Source: Pseudomonadota bacterium
Lineage (GTDB): Bacteria; Pseudomonadota; Alphaproteobacteria; Acetobacterales; Acetobacteraceae
NCBI GenBank assembly: GCA_021809435.1
Contig: JAKBAD010000001.1
Span: 434,001 to 498,000 of the forward strand
Reading direction: 5' to 3'
Length of the DNA stretch: 64,000 nt
Numbering within the stretch: the first letter of the stretch is position 1; every line of letters begins with the position of its first letter. Under the pieces are notes generated by a model. That model was not told where the DNA came from and ran no database searches. It worked only from the letters and a program-made list of their open reading frames with translations. Both the position numbers and the translations under genes were made by a program. Shown one piece after another: positions 46,725 through 56,122 of this stretch.

Positions 46725-46779
46725 AATCGGGGTTAATCAAACCTCGTCATAATCGAGCCATTCTAGTCGGGAGAAGACC

Positions 46780-47376
46780 ATGCAACTTACGGTCTCAGGC
46801 AAACAGGTGGAATTGTCAGACGCCCTGCGCGTCCATGTCGGCAAGAACCTGGACACGATAACCTCCAAATATTTTGACGCCGCGCTCGAAGCGCATGTCA
46901 CCTTCAGCAAGGCGCGCAATTTCTTTACCTGCGACATTAACTTGCATGCCGGGCGCGGCATCACCGTGCGCGGCGAAGGCGAAGCCGCCGACGCTCATGC
47001 CGCTTTCGACGACGCCGCCGAGCACATCGCCACACGTCTGCGCCGCTATCGCCGCCGTGTGTCAGAGCATGCGCGTGATGCCGGCAACCGCGCCAAGCCG
47101 CAAAATGGCCGCCAATACGTGCTCGCCCCCGAGGCCGAACCCGACCACGAGGAGCCCGCCACTAAAGCCGCCGAGACCTCGGCCGAGGCGCTGAGCGCCA
47201 TGGTCATCGCCGAATCATCCACCGCCATCGAAACGCTGAGCGTGCGTGACGCGGTGATGAAGCTCGACCTCGCCTTCACCCCGGTCCTCATGTTCCGCAA
47301 TGCCAAGACCAACGAACTCAACGTGGTCTACCGCCGTACCGACGGCAATGTCGGCTGGATCGACCCGGCCGCCTGA
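46780..47376 (+). CDS. hpf: Ribosome hibernation-promoting factor, long form
   Basis: 198 residues. Residues about 1-100 are the HPF/YfiA domain (MQLTVSGKQVELSDALRVHVGKNL; AHVTFSKARNFFTCDINLHAGRGI). Residues about 145-198 are the C-terminal dimerisation domain of long HPF (VRDAVMKLDLAFTPVLMFRNAKTNELNVVYRR). Long HPF joins two 70S ribosomes into inactive 100S particles in stationary phase. Location after rpoN is standard, but the usual next gene, ptsN, is missing: a strong terminator and the convergent map gene follow. Confidence 0.95.
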   Translation: MQLTVSGKQVELSDALRVHVGKNLDTITSKYFDAALEAHVTFSKARNFFTCDINLHAGRGITVRGEGEAADAHAAFDDAAEHIATRLRRYRRRVSEHARDAGNRAKPQNGRQYVLAPEAEPDHEEPATKAAETSAEALSAMVIAESSTAIETLSVRDAVMKLDLAFTPVLMFRNAKTNELNVVYRRTDGNVGWIDPAA

Positions 47377-47395
47377 CCGGCACAACTGAACTTAG

Positions 47396-47426
47396 CCGGC
47401 GGGATCAACCATCCCGCCGGTTTTTT
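47396..47426 (+). terminator. Intrinsic terminator after hpf
   Basis: A 10-bp GC-rich stem CCGGCGGGAT (47396-47405) / ATCCCGCCGG (47411-47420), loop CAACC, followed directly by six T (47421-47426). It is the clearest Rho-independent terminator in the window, ending the rpoN-hpf transcript 20 bases after the hpf stop. The minus-strand side has no T-run, so it should not act for map. Confidence 0.92.
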
Positions 47427-47441
47427 CATGCCCGCAACGTC

Positions 47442-48242
47442 TCAAACATAAGGGGGCAGCGTGTAGCCCTTGGGGGAGAGGGTGAAAATCTCGCATCCCG
47501 TCTCGGTCACGCCAATCATGTGCTCAAACTGCGCCGAGAGTGAGCGGTCGCGCGTGACGGCGGTCCAGCCATCATCGAGCACCTTCACCTCCTGCCGTCC
47601 GGCATTCACCATCGGCTCGATGGTGAAAAACATGCCCGGTTTCAGCACGGCGCCCTCACCCCGTCGGCCAAAATGCAGCACGTTGGGCGATTCATGGAAT
47701 TTCTGGCCGATACCGTGGCCGCAAAAATCGCGCACCACCGAAAAACGCTGACCTTCGACATAAGACTGGATGGCATAGCCAATATCGCCAAGCGTGGCGC
47801 CGGGCTTAACCGCCGCAATGCCGCGCATGAGCGATTCATACGTCACCTCGATCAGCCGCTTAGCCTTGGTTGAAGCCTCGCCCGCCACATACATGCGGCT
47901 CGAATCGCCATACCAGCCGTCCAGAATCACCGTGACGTCAATGTTCACAATGTCCCCGTCCACCAGCTTCTTATCGCCCGGAATACCATGACACACGACA
48001 TGATTGATCGAAGTGCAGATGGATTTCGGAAAGCCGCGATAATTAAGCGGTGCCGGAATTGCCCCATGATCTTGAATAAAATCATGGCAAAGCTGATTCA
48101 GCCGCTCGGTGGTCACACCGGGCAGCACATGCTCACCAATCATGTCCAGCGTCTCGGCGGCCAGCTTCCCGGCGGCGCGCATGGGCACAAAATCCTCCGG
48201 GCTGTGAATCCTGATCCGCCGCGCTTCGGCACCACCATCCAT
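47442..48242 (-). CDS. map: Type I methionine aminopeptidase
   Basis: 266 residues from the ATG at 48242, supported by AAGGTGAG 6 bases upstream; a TTG two codons earlier is less likely. Seen: the creatinase/aminopeptidase fold with metal ligands in VNIDVTVILDGWYGDSSRMY (two Asp), the His in GHGIGQKFHESPNVLHFG, the Glu in TIEPMVN, and the final Glu in SAQFEHMIGVTETG. It removes the initiator Met from nascent proteins. It is convergent with hpf. Confidence 0.97.
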   Translation of the reverse strand: MDGGAEARRIRIHSPEDFVPMRAAGKLAAETLDMIGEHVLPGVTTERLNQLCHDFIQDHGAIPAPLNYRGFPKSICTSINHVVCHGIPGDKKLVDGDIVNIDVTVILDGWYGDSSRMYVAGEASTKAKRLIEVTYESLMRGIAAVKPGATLGDIGYAIQSYVEGQRFSVVRDFCGHGIGQKFHESPNVLHFGRRGEGAVLKPGMFFTIEPMVNAGRQEVKVLDDGWTAVTRDRSLSAQFEHMIGVTETGCEIFTLSPKGYTLPPYV

Positions 48243-48324
48243 CGTCAACTCACCTTAAAAATACTCTCAGCAGCCTTACCACATGCGCGCATGCCGCGGC
48301 AAAACAAGCCTGCCATACCGGTTT

Positions 48325-48606
48325 TCACAAATTTCCGTTCAAAAACCCCAGCGCCGGCAGCGGTTTCCAACGCCTCGGCAGGTCGGTCCGTCTGATCGGC
48401 CGCACAATATAGCGAGGCACCATTTGCCCCGTGCGCTCCAAAAACCCGGCATAAGCCCGTACTTCGCTCTCGCGCCAAGCTTGGTCACGCAGCGCCGCGG
48501 CACGGTTTGGGTAAATCTCGGCAATGCGAATAACGCGGCCAATCACCGCCACCACCGCCCAGAGCGAGTCCTCGCTCCCCTTGCGCCTCTCTGCGGAGAA
48601 TTCCAC
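48325..48606 (-). CDS. Small conserved-looking hypothetical protein
   Basis: 93 codons from a GTG at 48606; GGAGG lies only 3 bases ahead, which is close. Codon third positions are GC-rich like real genes here, and the frame fills an otherwise empty gap between map and the WecG-like gene. Seen: a hydrophobic SLWAVVAVIGRVIRIAEIYP segment, a basic middle, and a VPRYIVRPIRRTDLPRRWKPLPALGFL C-terminus. No family is recognised. It could be a real small protein; the overlapping frames in other phases look worse. Confidence 0.55.
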   Translation of the reverse strand: MEFSAERRKGSEDSLWAVVAVIGRVIRIAEIYPNRAAALRDQAWRESEVRAYAGFLERTGQMVPRYIVRPIRRTDLPRRWKPLPALGFLNGNL

Positions 48607-48652
48607 CAGCCAGCCTCCGTTGCCGGAGTCTTATAAGCGAGTTTTCAAAAAA

Positions 48653-49432
48653 TCAGTGGATTTTTTGCCTGATCGCCGCCAGCCCGAGCGCCACCAGCAC
48701 CCGCGGATCAGCCAGCAAATACCGCCCCGCCAATCGCAACGGCTCATGACCCAGCCCGTGCAGCCATGCCAGCCCATGCTCGGTCATCCAGCGCGGTGGT
48801 GGCGTTCTCACCCCCGCCGCCAGTTGCAGCGCCGTGCCCACACACAGCCCAATCCCCACAGCCTCCGGGCACTGGGCAACACTGAAGGCCAATAATTCCT
48901 GCACCGGCGCCCCCACCACAAAAAACGTGAAAGCCGCCCGCGTCCGGCAAACAAACGCCACCGCCGCCGCAAAGGCCACATCATCCTCCAACAGCGCCAT
49001 GGGCGGCTGGTGGTGCACAAACTCCACCTTGGGAAAGCGCGCGCACAGGGCGGCAAACTCCTCGTCTCTCATCCCCACCACCGCCACCCGCCGGCCGTGC
49101 AAATGGGGCAGCAGGGCGTTGGTCAGGCGCGCGCCAGTTACCACACAGGGATATTCCAGCCCAAACATCCCCGCCACCACCGCCACCCCCCATGACTCCA
49201 GCAGGCAAAGCATCGCCCGGCGATAAACCGCCCGCAGCCGCGGAATCCGCATCAATCGGTCAATATGATCGGCATTCGGCGTTACCACATAACCAAAGCG
49301 GGCCGCCTCTGGGCGCGCCAACACCCGGCGCACCGCGGTCTCTTCCGTAACATTACTGAACTCGATCCCCAGCAGAGACGTGGTGGAGGTCAGACCCAGA
49401 TTGTCCATGCTCAGCACCGCCCGCCGCGCCAT
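48653..49432 (-). CDS. WecG/TagA/CpsF family glycosyltransferase (GT26)
   Basis: 259 residues (the internal ATG at 49408 would give 251). Seen: the GT26 pattern YVVTPNADHIDRLMRIPRLRAVYRRA near residue 50, VTGARL, VGAPVQELLA, IGLCVGTALQLAAGVRTPPPRWMTEHGLAWLHGL and the C-terminal LAGRYLLADP. Members transfer N-acetylmannosaminuronic acid or similar sugars to lipid-linked intermediates at the membrane. The usual 'aDG/DSmG' acidic site reads ESWG, and VTGxD reads VTGAR, so activity may be altered. No polysaccharide cluster surrounds it. The sugar is unknown. Confidence 0.82.
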   Translation of the reverse strand: MARRAVLSMDNLGLTSTTSLLGIEFSNVTEETAVRRVLARPEAARFGYVVTPNADHIDRLMRIPRLRAVYRRAMLCLLESWGVAVVAGMFGLEYPCVVTGARLTNALLPHLHGRRVAVVGMRDEEFAALCARFPKVEFVHHQPPMALLEDDVAFAAAVAFVCRTRAAFTFFVVGAPVQELLAFSVAQCPEAVGIGLCVGTALQLAAGVRTPPPRWMTEHGLAWLHGLGHEPLRLAGRYLLADPRVLVALGLAAIRQKIH

Positions 49433-49633
49433 CGCGGCCGCTCATGGTCTCGCCGGGCAAATATCGGCGACACGCCAATCGGGCTTAGGTCCGCCATTTG
49501 TTAGTTTATAAATTTTCAGCCGCCCGCCGGCCATGCCCGCGCTCCTCAATTTTTCGAGATGTCCAGCCATTTTCTCCAAAAATTGACCAAATCCCGATCA
49601 ATTCTGCGCGAGGCGCGTCCCCCAGCCCCCGCA

Positions 49634-51643
49634 TTATTGCACAGGCAATACCGGTACCACCCAAGGCCGGCGCCCCTGCACCTCGGCATCGGTGCGCAGC
49701 TTTATCTTGGCGGGCGTCACCCAAGCCGCCACGGCCCCATCCAAAAACGCCCGCCGGCGGTCCAAAACCACCACCCCTGGGCAGGCCGGCACCAGGGCTG
49801 GTGAAACGATGACCCTGACCCCAGCTCCCGGCGGACAAACCGGCGTGTCGGTGTAAAGCACCGCCCCCAACCGGCAGCTGGCGGCTGAACAGGCGGCGGG
49901 CGTGAGCGCCACACCGCCCCACACACCTTGCCATTGCGCCAACACAAACCGGCTCGCATGGGGCTGTTCCACCACATAAACACTTCCCCCCGCACGTATC
50001 GCCACCAGCCGCGCATCGGCTGAAATCAGCACATCAGGCGGCCGGGCCCCCAACGCCAGCACCAGCGCCGCCACCATTCCCCCCAGCCCCAGCCAGCGTC
50101 CCCGCCCACGCCATATACACAGCCAACTCAGCCCCGCGGCATAGGCCAGCATGGCACTCACCGGCAGCGCGGGCACGCGCAGCAGCGCATCCGGCCAGGC
50201 GGCGATCACCCGTGTCAGCCACACCATCACCCCAATCCCCCAGCCCATCGGCACCAGCGCGGCGGCGGCCAAATGCAGCGGCATCAGCCCCAGGGCCAGC
50301 AAGCCAAGCGGCATAATCCAGAAGGCCGTCAGCGGCACCGCCACCAAATTGGCCAAAATCCAATAAGGCTGCATTTGCCCAAACTGAAAGGCCGCGAACG
50401 GCATCGAAGCCCCGCCCGCCAACAAGCTGGTGAGCGCCAGCATGAGCAGATGCATGCCCACCCGCCCGAATTTCGACGATGTCGCATGAAACCGCGTGAA
50501 CCAATGCCCCACCGCCGCATACCCCGAAATGAGCGCCAGCACGGCCGAGAAGCTCATCTGAAAGCTGACGCCCAGCACCGCCTCGGGGGTGGCCAGCATC
50601 AGCGCCAACGCGGCCATCGCCAACCCCCGCAACGAAGCCGCCCGCCGCCCGGCGATAATCCCCGCCGTCACCAGCCCGGCCATGGCCAGGCTGCGTAAAA
50701 TCGGCAAATGCGCGCCGGTCAGCAGCGCATACATCCCCCCCGCCAGCAGCGCCGCCACCGCCGCCACCGGTTTCACTGGCCAGCGCAGCGTCAACCGCTC
50801 GCTGCGCGTGAGCAAAAAGCGCGTGATCCCAAAGGCCAGCCCCATCACAATGCCCACATGCAGCCCGGCCACGGCCAGAATATGCGCCAGCCCCGCGGCA
50901 ATGAAATCCTGCCGCTCGTCCGCCGGAATCGATTGCTCGTCCCCCGTCAGCAGCGTCACCGCCACCGCCCCCGTTCGTGGTGGCAGAACGGCCAAAATCC
51001 GGGTGGCGATGTCCGCCCGCACGGTCTGCACCCAGGCCGCCAGCCCACCCGGCCGCGCCGGCGCAACCACGGTCAAATCCCCCACCATGGCGCCCATAGC
51101 GGCCAAACCCGCGAAATACTCGTCGCGCCCCACATCCCACCCGCCGGGCCAGGCCGGGCGCTCAGGGCCAAACAGCAATCCATAGCCGCGCACCGTTTCT
51201 CCGGCCACCAGCGACACGGGATCATTGGCGCGCAGCTTCACCCGCACATCGCGCGCCATGGGTGGTCCGCCATCCAGCCTTACCTGATCCAACGTCAACC
51301 GCACCGTGCCGGGCAACAGCTCAATCCCCGCCACCCGCCCCTGAACATCCATCACGCCAGCGGGAATGATCGGCATCAGCGGCAACGATGCCGTCCGCCA
51401 CTCAGCCCGCGCAAACCCCAGTGCCGCCGCCAGCGCCAGCGCCGCCGCAAAGCGCCCGTAAAAATGCCCCCATGCCAGCCCCAGCGCCGCGCCCGCCATC
51501 ACCACCATCCCACCCCCCACCCAGAGCGGCGGCTCGGCCGGCAACGCGAAATAGCCCAAAATGGCCGCGCCCATAGCCACCGGCAGCAGTAGAAAAAACC
51601 GCCCCCGTTCCGCCTCCACCCAGCGCGCGAACCAATCGGCCAT
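49634..51643 (-). CDS. comEC: ComEC/Rec2 competence protein
   Basis: 669 residues from the ATG at 51643 (a TTG two codons earlier is possible). Seen: an N-terminal membrane pair, a DUF4131-type soluble domain (about residues 90-200), the competence domain with [35 protein letters not shown] around residue 240, and about ten membrane helices to residue 515. The C-terminal part (about 525-669) shows no HxHxDH metallo-beta-lactamase motif, only a diverged remnant ([16 protein letters not shown]). ComEC forms the inner-membrane channel for single-stranded DNA uptake. It is convergent with nothing and divergent from gltX. Confidence 0.93.
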   Translation of the reverse strand: MADWFARWVEAERGRFFLLLPVAMGAAILGYFALPAEPPLWVGGGMVVMAGAALGLAWGHFYGRFAAALALAAALGFARAEWRTASLPLMPIIPAGVMDVQGRVAGIELLPGTVRLTLDQVRLDGGPPMARDVRVKLRANDPVSLVAGETVRGYGLLFGPERPAWPGGWDVGRDEYFAGLAAMGAMVGDLTVVAPARPGGLAAWVQTVRADIATRILAVLPPRTGAVAVTLLTGDEQSIPADERQDFIAAGLAHILAVAGLHVGIVMGLAFGITRFLLTRSERLTLRWPVKPVAAVAALLAGGMYALLTGAHLPILRSLAMAGLVTAGIIAGRRAASLRGLAMAALALMLATPEAVLGVSFQMSFSAVLALISGYAAVGHWFTRFHATSSKFGRVGMHLLMLALTSLLAGGASMPFAAFQFGQMQPYWILANLVAVPLTAFWIMPLGLLALGLMPLHLAAAALVPMGWGIGVMVWLTRVIAAWPDALLRVPALPVSAMLAYAAGLSWLCIWRGRGRWLGLGGMVAALVLALGARPPDVLISADARLVAIRAGGSVYVVEQPHASRFVLAQWQGVWGGVALTPAACSAASCRLGAVLYTDTPVCPPGAGVRVIVSPALVPACPGVVVLDRRRAFLDGAVAAWVTPAKIKLRTDAEVQGRRPWVVPVLPVQ

Positions 51644-51724
51644 ATGCAACCATCGGTTGTTTCTCGCACATTAACCATTTTGCCCTGGCTGGCACAATCG
51701 GGGCCAAAGGTTTATGGGGCACAC

Positions 51725-53119
51725 ATGACCGTCCGTACCCGTTTTGCCCCCTCGCCCACCGGCCTGCTGCACATTGGCGGCGTCCGCACGGCTTTGTTCA
51801 ATTACCTGTTCGCCCGCCACATGGGCGGCGAGTTCCTGCTTCGCATCGAAGACACCGACCGCGCCCGCTCCACGCAAGAGGCCGTGCAGGTGATCCTCGA
51901 CGGCCTCGAATGGCTGGGCCTGAAGGCCGACGCGCCGCCGGTCTATCAAACCACCCGCGAAACCCGCCATGTCGAGGTGGCGATGCAACTGCTCGAGGCC
52001 GGCAAGGCCTATCGCTGCTATTGCACCCCCGAGGAGCTGACCGCCATGCGCGAGCAGGCCATGGCCGAAAAACGCCCGCCCCGCTACGATGGACGCTGGC
52101 GCGACCGCGACCCGTCCGAGGCTCCGGCGGGCGTCAAACCCGCCATCCGCCTCAAAGCCCCCCGCGAGGGTGAGGTCGTGCTGAACGATCTGGTGCAAGG
52201 CGAAGTGCGCGTGAAAAACGCCGAGATGGATGACATGATCATCCTGCGCTCAGACGGCACCCCCACCTACCTGCACGCCGTGGTGGTCGATGACCATGAC
52301 ATGGGCATCACCCACGTCATCCGCGGCGATGACCACCTCACCAACACCTTCCGCCAAATCCAGATTTACGACGCCATGGGCTGGGAGACGCCGAATTTCG
52401 CCCATATCCCGCTCATCCACGGCGCCGACGGCGCCAAGCTCTCCAAGCGCCACGGCGCGGTCAGCGTGCTCGAATTCCGCGAGCAGGGCTTCCTGCCCGA
52501 AGCGCTGTGCAACTACCTGCTGCGCCTTGGCTGGGGCCATGGCGATGCCGAGTTCCTGACGCGCGACGAGCAGATCAACCTGTTCACCCTCGAAGGCGTG
52601 GGCCGCGCGGCGAGCCGCATGGATTACGCCAAGCTCACCCACCTGAACGGCATGTGGCTGCGCCAGGCCGACGATGCGCGCCTGCGCGAAGATGTCCTCG
52701 AGCGCCTGACTAAATCCGGCCTTACCGTCTCGACCGAGGCCATGGTGCGCCTGCTCATCCTCATGCCGGGCCTTAAAGAACGCGCCAAAACCCTTGAGGA
52801 GCTAGCATCTTCCTCGGCCTTCCTGGTGCGTGACGTGCCCCTGCCCTTCGAGCCCAAGGCCGAGGCCCTGCTGACGCTGGAAGCCCGCGAACTGCTCGCC
52901 CGCCTGGCGCCCCAGCTCGAAGCGGCCGAGTTCGAGGCCACGGCCATCGATGCCACGCTGCGCGCCTTCGCCGAGGCCGAAGGCCGCAAGCTTGGCCAGG
53001 TCGCCCAACCGCTCCGCGCGGCACTCACCGGCAGCACCACTAGCCCCGGCATCGACGCCACGCTCATCGCGCTCGGCAAACCTGAAGCCCTGAAGCGCAT
53101 CCGCGCCGTCGCCGGCTAA
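51725..53119 (+). CDS. gltX: Glutamyl-tRNA synthetase
   Basis: 464 residues from the ATG at 51725, where the protein begins [18 protein letters not shown]. Seen: the class I HIGH-type motif HIGG at residue 16, [27 protein letters not shown], and the KMSKS-type [11 protein letters not shown] near residue 237, then the helical anticodon-binding domain. It charges tRNA-Glu, and in many alphaproteobacteria a second GltX charges tRNA-Gln for amidation; which type this is cannot be settled by eye. It starts 81 bases from the divergent comEC. Confidence 0.97.
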   Translation: MTVRTRFAPSPTGLLHIGGVRTALFNYLFARHMGGEFLLRIEDTDRARSTQEAVQVILDGLEWLGLKADAPPVYQTTRETRHVEVAMQLLEAGKAYRCYCTPEELTAMREQAMAEKRPPRYDGRWRDRDPSEAPAGVKPAIRLKAPREGEVVLNDLVQGEVRVKNAEMDDMIILRSDGTPTYLHAVVVDDHDMGITHVIRGDDHLTNTFRQIQIYDAMGWETPNFAHIPLIHGADGAKLSKRHGAVSVLEFREQGFLPEALCNYLLRLGWGHGDAEFLTRDEQINLFTLEGVGRAASRMDYAKLTHLNGMWLRQADDARLREDVLERLTKSGLTVSTEAMVRLLILMPGLKERAKTLEELASSSAFLVRDVPLPFEPKAEALLTLEARELLARLAPQLEAAEFEATAIDATLRAFAEAEGRKLGQVAQPLRAALTGSTTSPGIDATLIALGKPEALKRIRAVAG

Positions 53120-53127
53120 ATCCGCGC

Positions 53128-53155
53128 CCCGCCATGCCCCCGGCATGGCGGGTTT
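53128..53155. terminator. Hairpin between gltX and the convergent beta-barrel gene
   Basis: 11-bp perfect arms CCCGCCATGCC (53128-53138) and GGCATGGCGGG (53142-53152), 3-nt loop, followed by three T on the plus strand. A probable weak terminator of gltX, placed 8 bases after its stop and just before the end of the opposing gene. Confidence 0.6.
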
Positions 53156-53898
53156 CAGTAGAAGCTGTAGGCCAGCCCGAAATCCACCCCACCCTCGGTG
53201 GTGGCGGCAAACGGTTCATAATTTCCGCCCAGATAGGTGAAATGATCGAGATAAGCCCCGGCCTGCATATGCACCGGGCCGTAAATCGGCGCATCCAGCC
53301 CCAGCTCCACCCGCTCCTGCGGCGTCACGCCCTGGGCCTCAGTGCCATTACCCGCATCACGCAGCCTGCTGGCCCCGCCTGCCAGCGCCAGCACCTCAAC
53401 CCCAACCGAAGCCGCCACCCCCCGGCCCAACGGCAAATCGAGCTTGCCGCCCCCGCCCAGCAGCGCGGTCTGGTAAACAGCCCCACCGCCGCCTGGCACG
53501 GCCTGGTTCCAGCACTGATAGCCAAAAGCAAAATACGGGATGATTTCCGCGCCCGAAGCCAATTCCATCCCGACCCCCAGCCGTGCCTCAACCCGGTTGA
53601 AACTGGCCCTGTCAGGGGCGCCGCTGGCCGTGCCCAGCTCACCCACCCCAAACCGGTAAGATAGCGCGCCATAATCATCATGGTGAGCCCCAGGCCACAA
53701 AATCCCGCCCCCCAGCATCAAGCCGGGATAGACCCCACTCACCGCACCGCGCGCAAGGGGCCCGGGCTCATAATCACCATAGGCCCCGCTCACCGCGCCA
53801 TATAAATTGGTCTCCATGGCGGCCACGGCCGGGCTGGCAGCCTGGGCGCCACCGCCCGCCAGCATCATCCCGGCAATCATCACCCCAAGCCGCCGCAC
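53155..53898 (-). CDS. Predicted outer-membrane beta-barrel protein
   Basis: 247 residues from a GTG at 53898 with GAGGGCGGGG upstream; this start gives a clean signal peptide (MRRLGVMIAGMMLAGGGAQA, cut before ASP). Seen: alternating Gly/aromatic strands (GALSYRFGVGELG, RVEARLGVGMELASGAEIIPYFAFGYQCW, VHMQAGAYLDHFTYLGG) and a C-terminal FGLAYSFY, whose last aromatic residue is the usual outer-membrane insertion signal. No specific family is recognised; an autotransporter-like or OmpA-like small barrel is possible. Function unknown. Confidence 0.65.
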   Translation of the reverse strand: MRRLGVMIAGMMLAGGGAQAASPAVAAMETNLYGAVSGAYGDYEPGPLARGAVSGVYPGLMLGGGILWPGAHHDDYGALSYRFGVGELGTASGAPDRASFNRVEARLGVGMELASGAEIIPYFAFGYQCWNQAVPGGGGAVYQTALLGGGGKLDLPLGRGVAASVGVEVLALAGGASRLRDAGNGTEAQGVTPQERVELGLDAPIYGPVHMQAGAYLDHFTYLGGNYEPFAATTEGGVDFGLAYSFY

Positions 53899-53972
53899 AA
53901 CCCCGCCCTCACAAACGAGGCGCCATATTACACCCAACTCACTATAAGTTCATTAAAATTTATGTCCCGGCA

Positions 53973-54413
53973 TTACAGTGCGAGTGCCGCCAACGCCTTA
54001 CCCTCGGCCACCGCCTTGGCCAGCGAGGTGCCGTCCAGCTCGCTGGCAATGGCATCGCGCACCCGGCGCATCACACGCCTGATATCGCAGCTCTGCTCGT
54101 CGCGGCATTCCTCACAACGGCGGTAGTAATTCACGCTCACACAGGCCAGCGGCGCCAGTGCCCCATCCATAATCCGCACCACCTGCCCAAAGGTAATCAG
54201 ATCCGCCGGCTTGGCCAGCGCATATCCCCCGCCCCGCCCGCGCCGCGAGCGCACAATGCCGTTGCGGTTGAGTTCCAGCAAAATAGCTTCCAGAAATTTC
54301 TTGGGCAAATTCTCCCGCTCGGCAATTTCGCTCACCAGCAGCAGCTTGTCGCTATTTTCCTTGGCCAGCACCATCAGCGCCAGCAGCGCGTATTTGCATT
54401 TTTGCGACAACAT
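53973..54413 (-). CDS. Rrf2 family regulator with Cys cluster
   Basis: 146 residues. Seen: the Rrf2 winged helix (MLSQKCKYALLALMVLAKE; VSEIAERENLPKKFLEAILLELNRNGIVRSRRGRGGGYALAKP) and four Cys in the C-terminal half at 91, 100, 103 and 109, in the region where IscR, NsrR and RirA carry Fe-S ligands. It may sense iron, NO or redox state through a cluster (inference). It sits after the FAD-dependent gene on the same strand (72-base gap). Targets are unknown. Confidence 0.85.
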   Translation of the reverse strand: MLSQKCKYALLALMVLAKENSDKLLLVSEIAERENLPKKFLEAILLELNRNGIVRSRRGRGGGYALAKPADLITFGQVVRIMDGALAPLACVSVNYYRRCEECRDEQSCDIRRVMRRVRDAIASELDGTSLAKAVAEGKALAALAL

Positions 54414-54485
54414 CCAGAAGGCCCCACCCGCAAGATCATCAGTTGAGGTTTTTCATAGCACGGCTTCCCGATAGGAAATATACTC

Positions 54486-56063
54486 TCAATTCTCTCCGGC
54501 GAGAGAAAGCCCTACCGCCTCAGCCACCTTGATGCCGTCTATACCCGCCGAGAGAATCCCCCCCGCATAGCCCGCGCCCTCACCCGCCGGATAAAGGCCA
54601 TGGACATTGAGCGAACAAAAATCCGCCCCACGGGTAATCCGCACCGGGCTGGATGTGCGCGTCTCCACGCCGGTCAGCAGCGCATCATGGCGCGCATAGC
54701 CTTTAATCTGGCGTTCAAACGCCGGCAGCGCCTCGCGCATCGCCTCAATCGCATAGGCCGGCAAACAGCCCGCCAGATTGGTCAAATGCACGCCCGGCTT
54801 ATAGGAGGGCACGATTTCACCAAACGAGGTCGAGGCCCGGTCAGCCAGAAAATCCCCCACCAGTTGCCCCGGCGCCCGGTAGCCGCCACCACCCGCCTGA
54901 AACGCCAGGCTCTCAAGCTGGCGCTGAAACTCCACCCCCGCCAACACCCCGCCCGGATAATCATCGGGCGCGATATTCACCACGAGGCCGGAATTGGCAT
55001 TGCGCTCAGCGCGCGAATATTGACTCATGCCGTTCGTCACCACCCGGCCTTCCTCCGAGGTGGCCGCCACCACCGTACCGCCCGGACACATGCAAAACGA
55101 ATACACCGCCCGGCCATTTCTGGCATGGTACACCAGCTTGTAATCCGCCGCGCCCAGCAGCTTGTGCCCGGCGAATTTACCAAAACGCTGCGCGTCGATC
55201 ATCGATTGCGGGTGCTCAATGCGGAACCCCACCGCAAAGGGCTTGGCCTCCATGAACACACCGCGCGCATGCAGCGCCGCGAACGTATCACGCGATGAAT
55301 GGCCAATCGCCAGCACCACATGGTCGGTCTCTATGCGCTCGCCCTCGGCGGTGATCACCGCCCGCATCTGGCCGTCCCTGATGTCGAAATCCGCCACCCG
55401 GGTGCCAAACCGGTACTCGCCGCCCAACGCCTCGATCTTGGCGCGCATCTGCTCGACCATCGAAACCAGCCGAAACGTGCCAATATGAGGCTTGGCGATA
55501 TAGAGAATCTCCTCCGGCGCTCCTGCCTCGACAAAGGCGCTAAACACCTTGCGGCTCAAATTGCGCGGGTCGCGAATCTGCGAATAGAGTTTGCCGTCCG
55601 AGAACGTCCCCGCGCCCCCCTCGCCAAACTGTACGTTCGATTCGGGGTTCAGCTCGCCGCGCCGCCACAGGCCCCAGGTATCCTTGGTCCGCTCGCGGAC
55701 AATCTTGCCTCGCTCCAAAATCAGCGGACAAAACCCCATCTCAGCCAAAATCAGGGCCGCGAATATCCCGCACGGCCCGGTGCCAATCACCACCGGGCGT
55801 TTTTGCGGCGCCCGCACCGCCTTGGCCACATAGCGGTAGCTCATATCCGGCGTGGGCTCTCCCGCGCTCACGTCGCGCGCCAGCACCGCATCAATCGTAT
55901 AAACCAGCGTGATCTCGCTTTTCTTGCGCGCATCCCAGGCGCGCCGATGCACCTGGAAAGCGAGAATCTCCTCCTCAGCCACGCCAAACCCGGCCGCGAT
56001 CGCCGCTTTCAGCTCCGCCTCCGCGTGGTCGAGTTTCAGGCGCAGCCCGGTCAGACGGCGCAT
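54486..56063 (-). CDS. FAD-dependent dehydrogenase-like protein (COG2509 type)
   Basis: 525 residues. Seen: an N-terminal domain of about 90 residues with the KKSEITLVYTIDAVL strand, then FAD-binding VIGTGPCGIFAALILAEMGF, NVQFGEGGAGTFSDGKLYSQI around residue 140, AIGHSSRDTF, and a closing FCSLNVHGLYPAGEGAGYAGGILSAGIDG. This is the pattern of widespread bacterial 'uncharacterised FAD-dependent dehydrogenases'; no substrate is established. It ends 72 bases before the Rrf2 gene and diverges from the two-domain glycosyltransferase gene, with 59 bases between the starts. Confidence 0.85.
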   Translation of the reverse strand: MRRLTGLRLKLDHAEAELKAAIAAGFGVAEEEILAFQVHRRAWDARKKSEITLVYTIDAVLARDVSAGEPTPDMSYRYVAKAVRAPQKRPVVIGTGPCGIFAALILAEMGFCPLILERGKIVRERTKDTWGLWRRGELNPESNVQFGEGGAGTFSDGKLYSQIRDPRNLSRKVFSAFVEAGAPEEILYIAKPHIGTFRLVSMVEQMRAKIEALGGEYRFGTRVADFDIRDGQMRAVITAEGERIETDHVVLAIGHSSRDTFAALHARGVFMEAKPFAVGFRIEHPQSMIDAQRFGKFAGHKLLGAADYKLVYHARNGRAVYSFCMCPGGTVVAATSEEGRVVTNGMSQYSRAERNANSGLVVNIAPDDYPGGVLAGVEFQRQLESLAFQAGGGGYRAPGQLVGDFLADRASTSFGEIVPSYKPGVHLTNLAGCLPAYAIEAMREALPAFERQIKGYARHDALLTGVETRTSSPVRITRGADFCSLNVHGLYPAGEGAGYAGGILSAGIDGIKVAEAVGLSLAGEN

Positions 56064-56122
56064 TGGGGTTCACCAGAATTCTGCATTACAAAGGCTCTAC
56101 AACCATCCACGTGCGCTCGCCA

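Noticed and set aside
41823-47376. Genomic island attached at tRNA-Leu
   Set aside because: The genes after the tRNA are core (rnd, lptCAB, rpoN, hpf), with no integrase or repeated tRNA 3' end.
50034-51140. 368-codon minus-strand frame inside comEC in another phase
   Set aside because: Gly/Ala/Asp-rich shadow of comEC, which has its own clear motifs and membrane helices.
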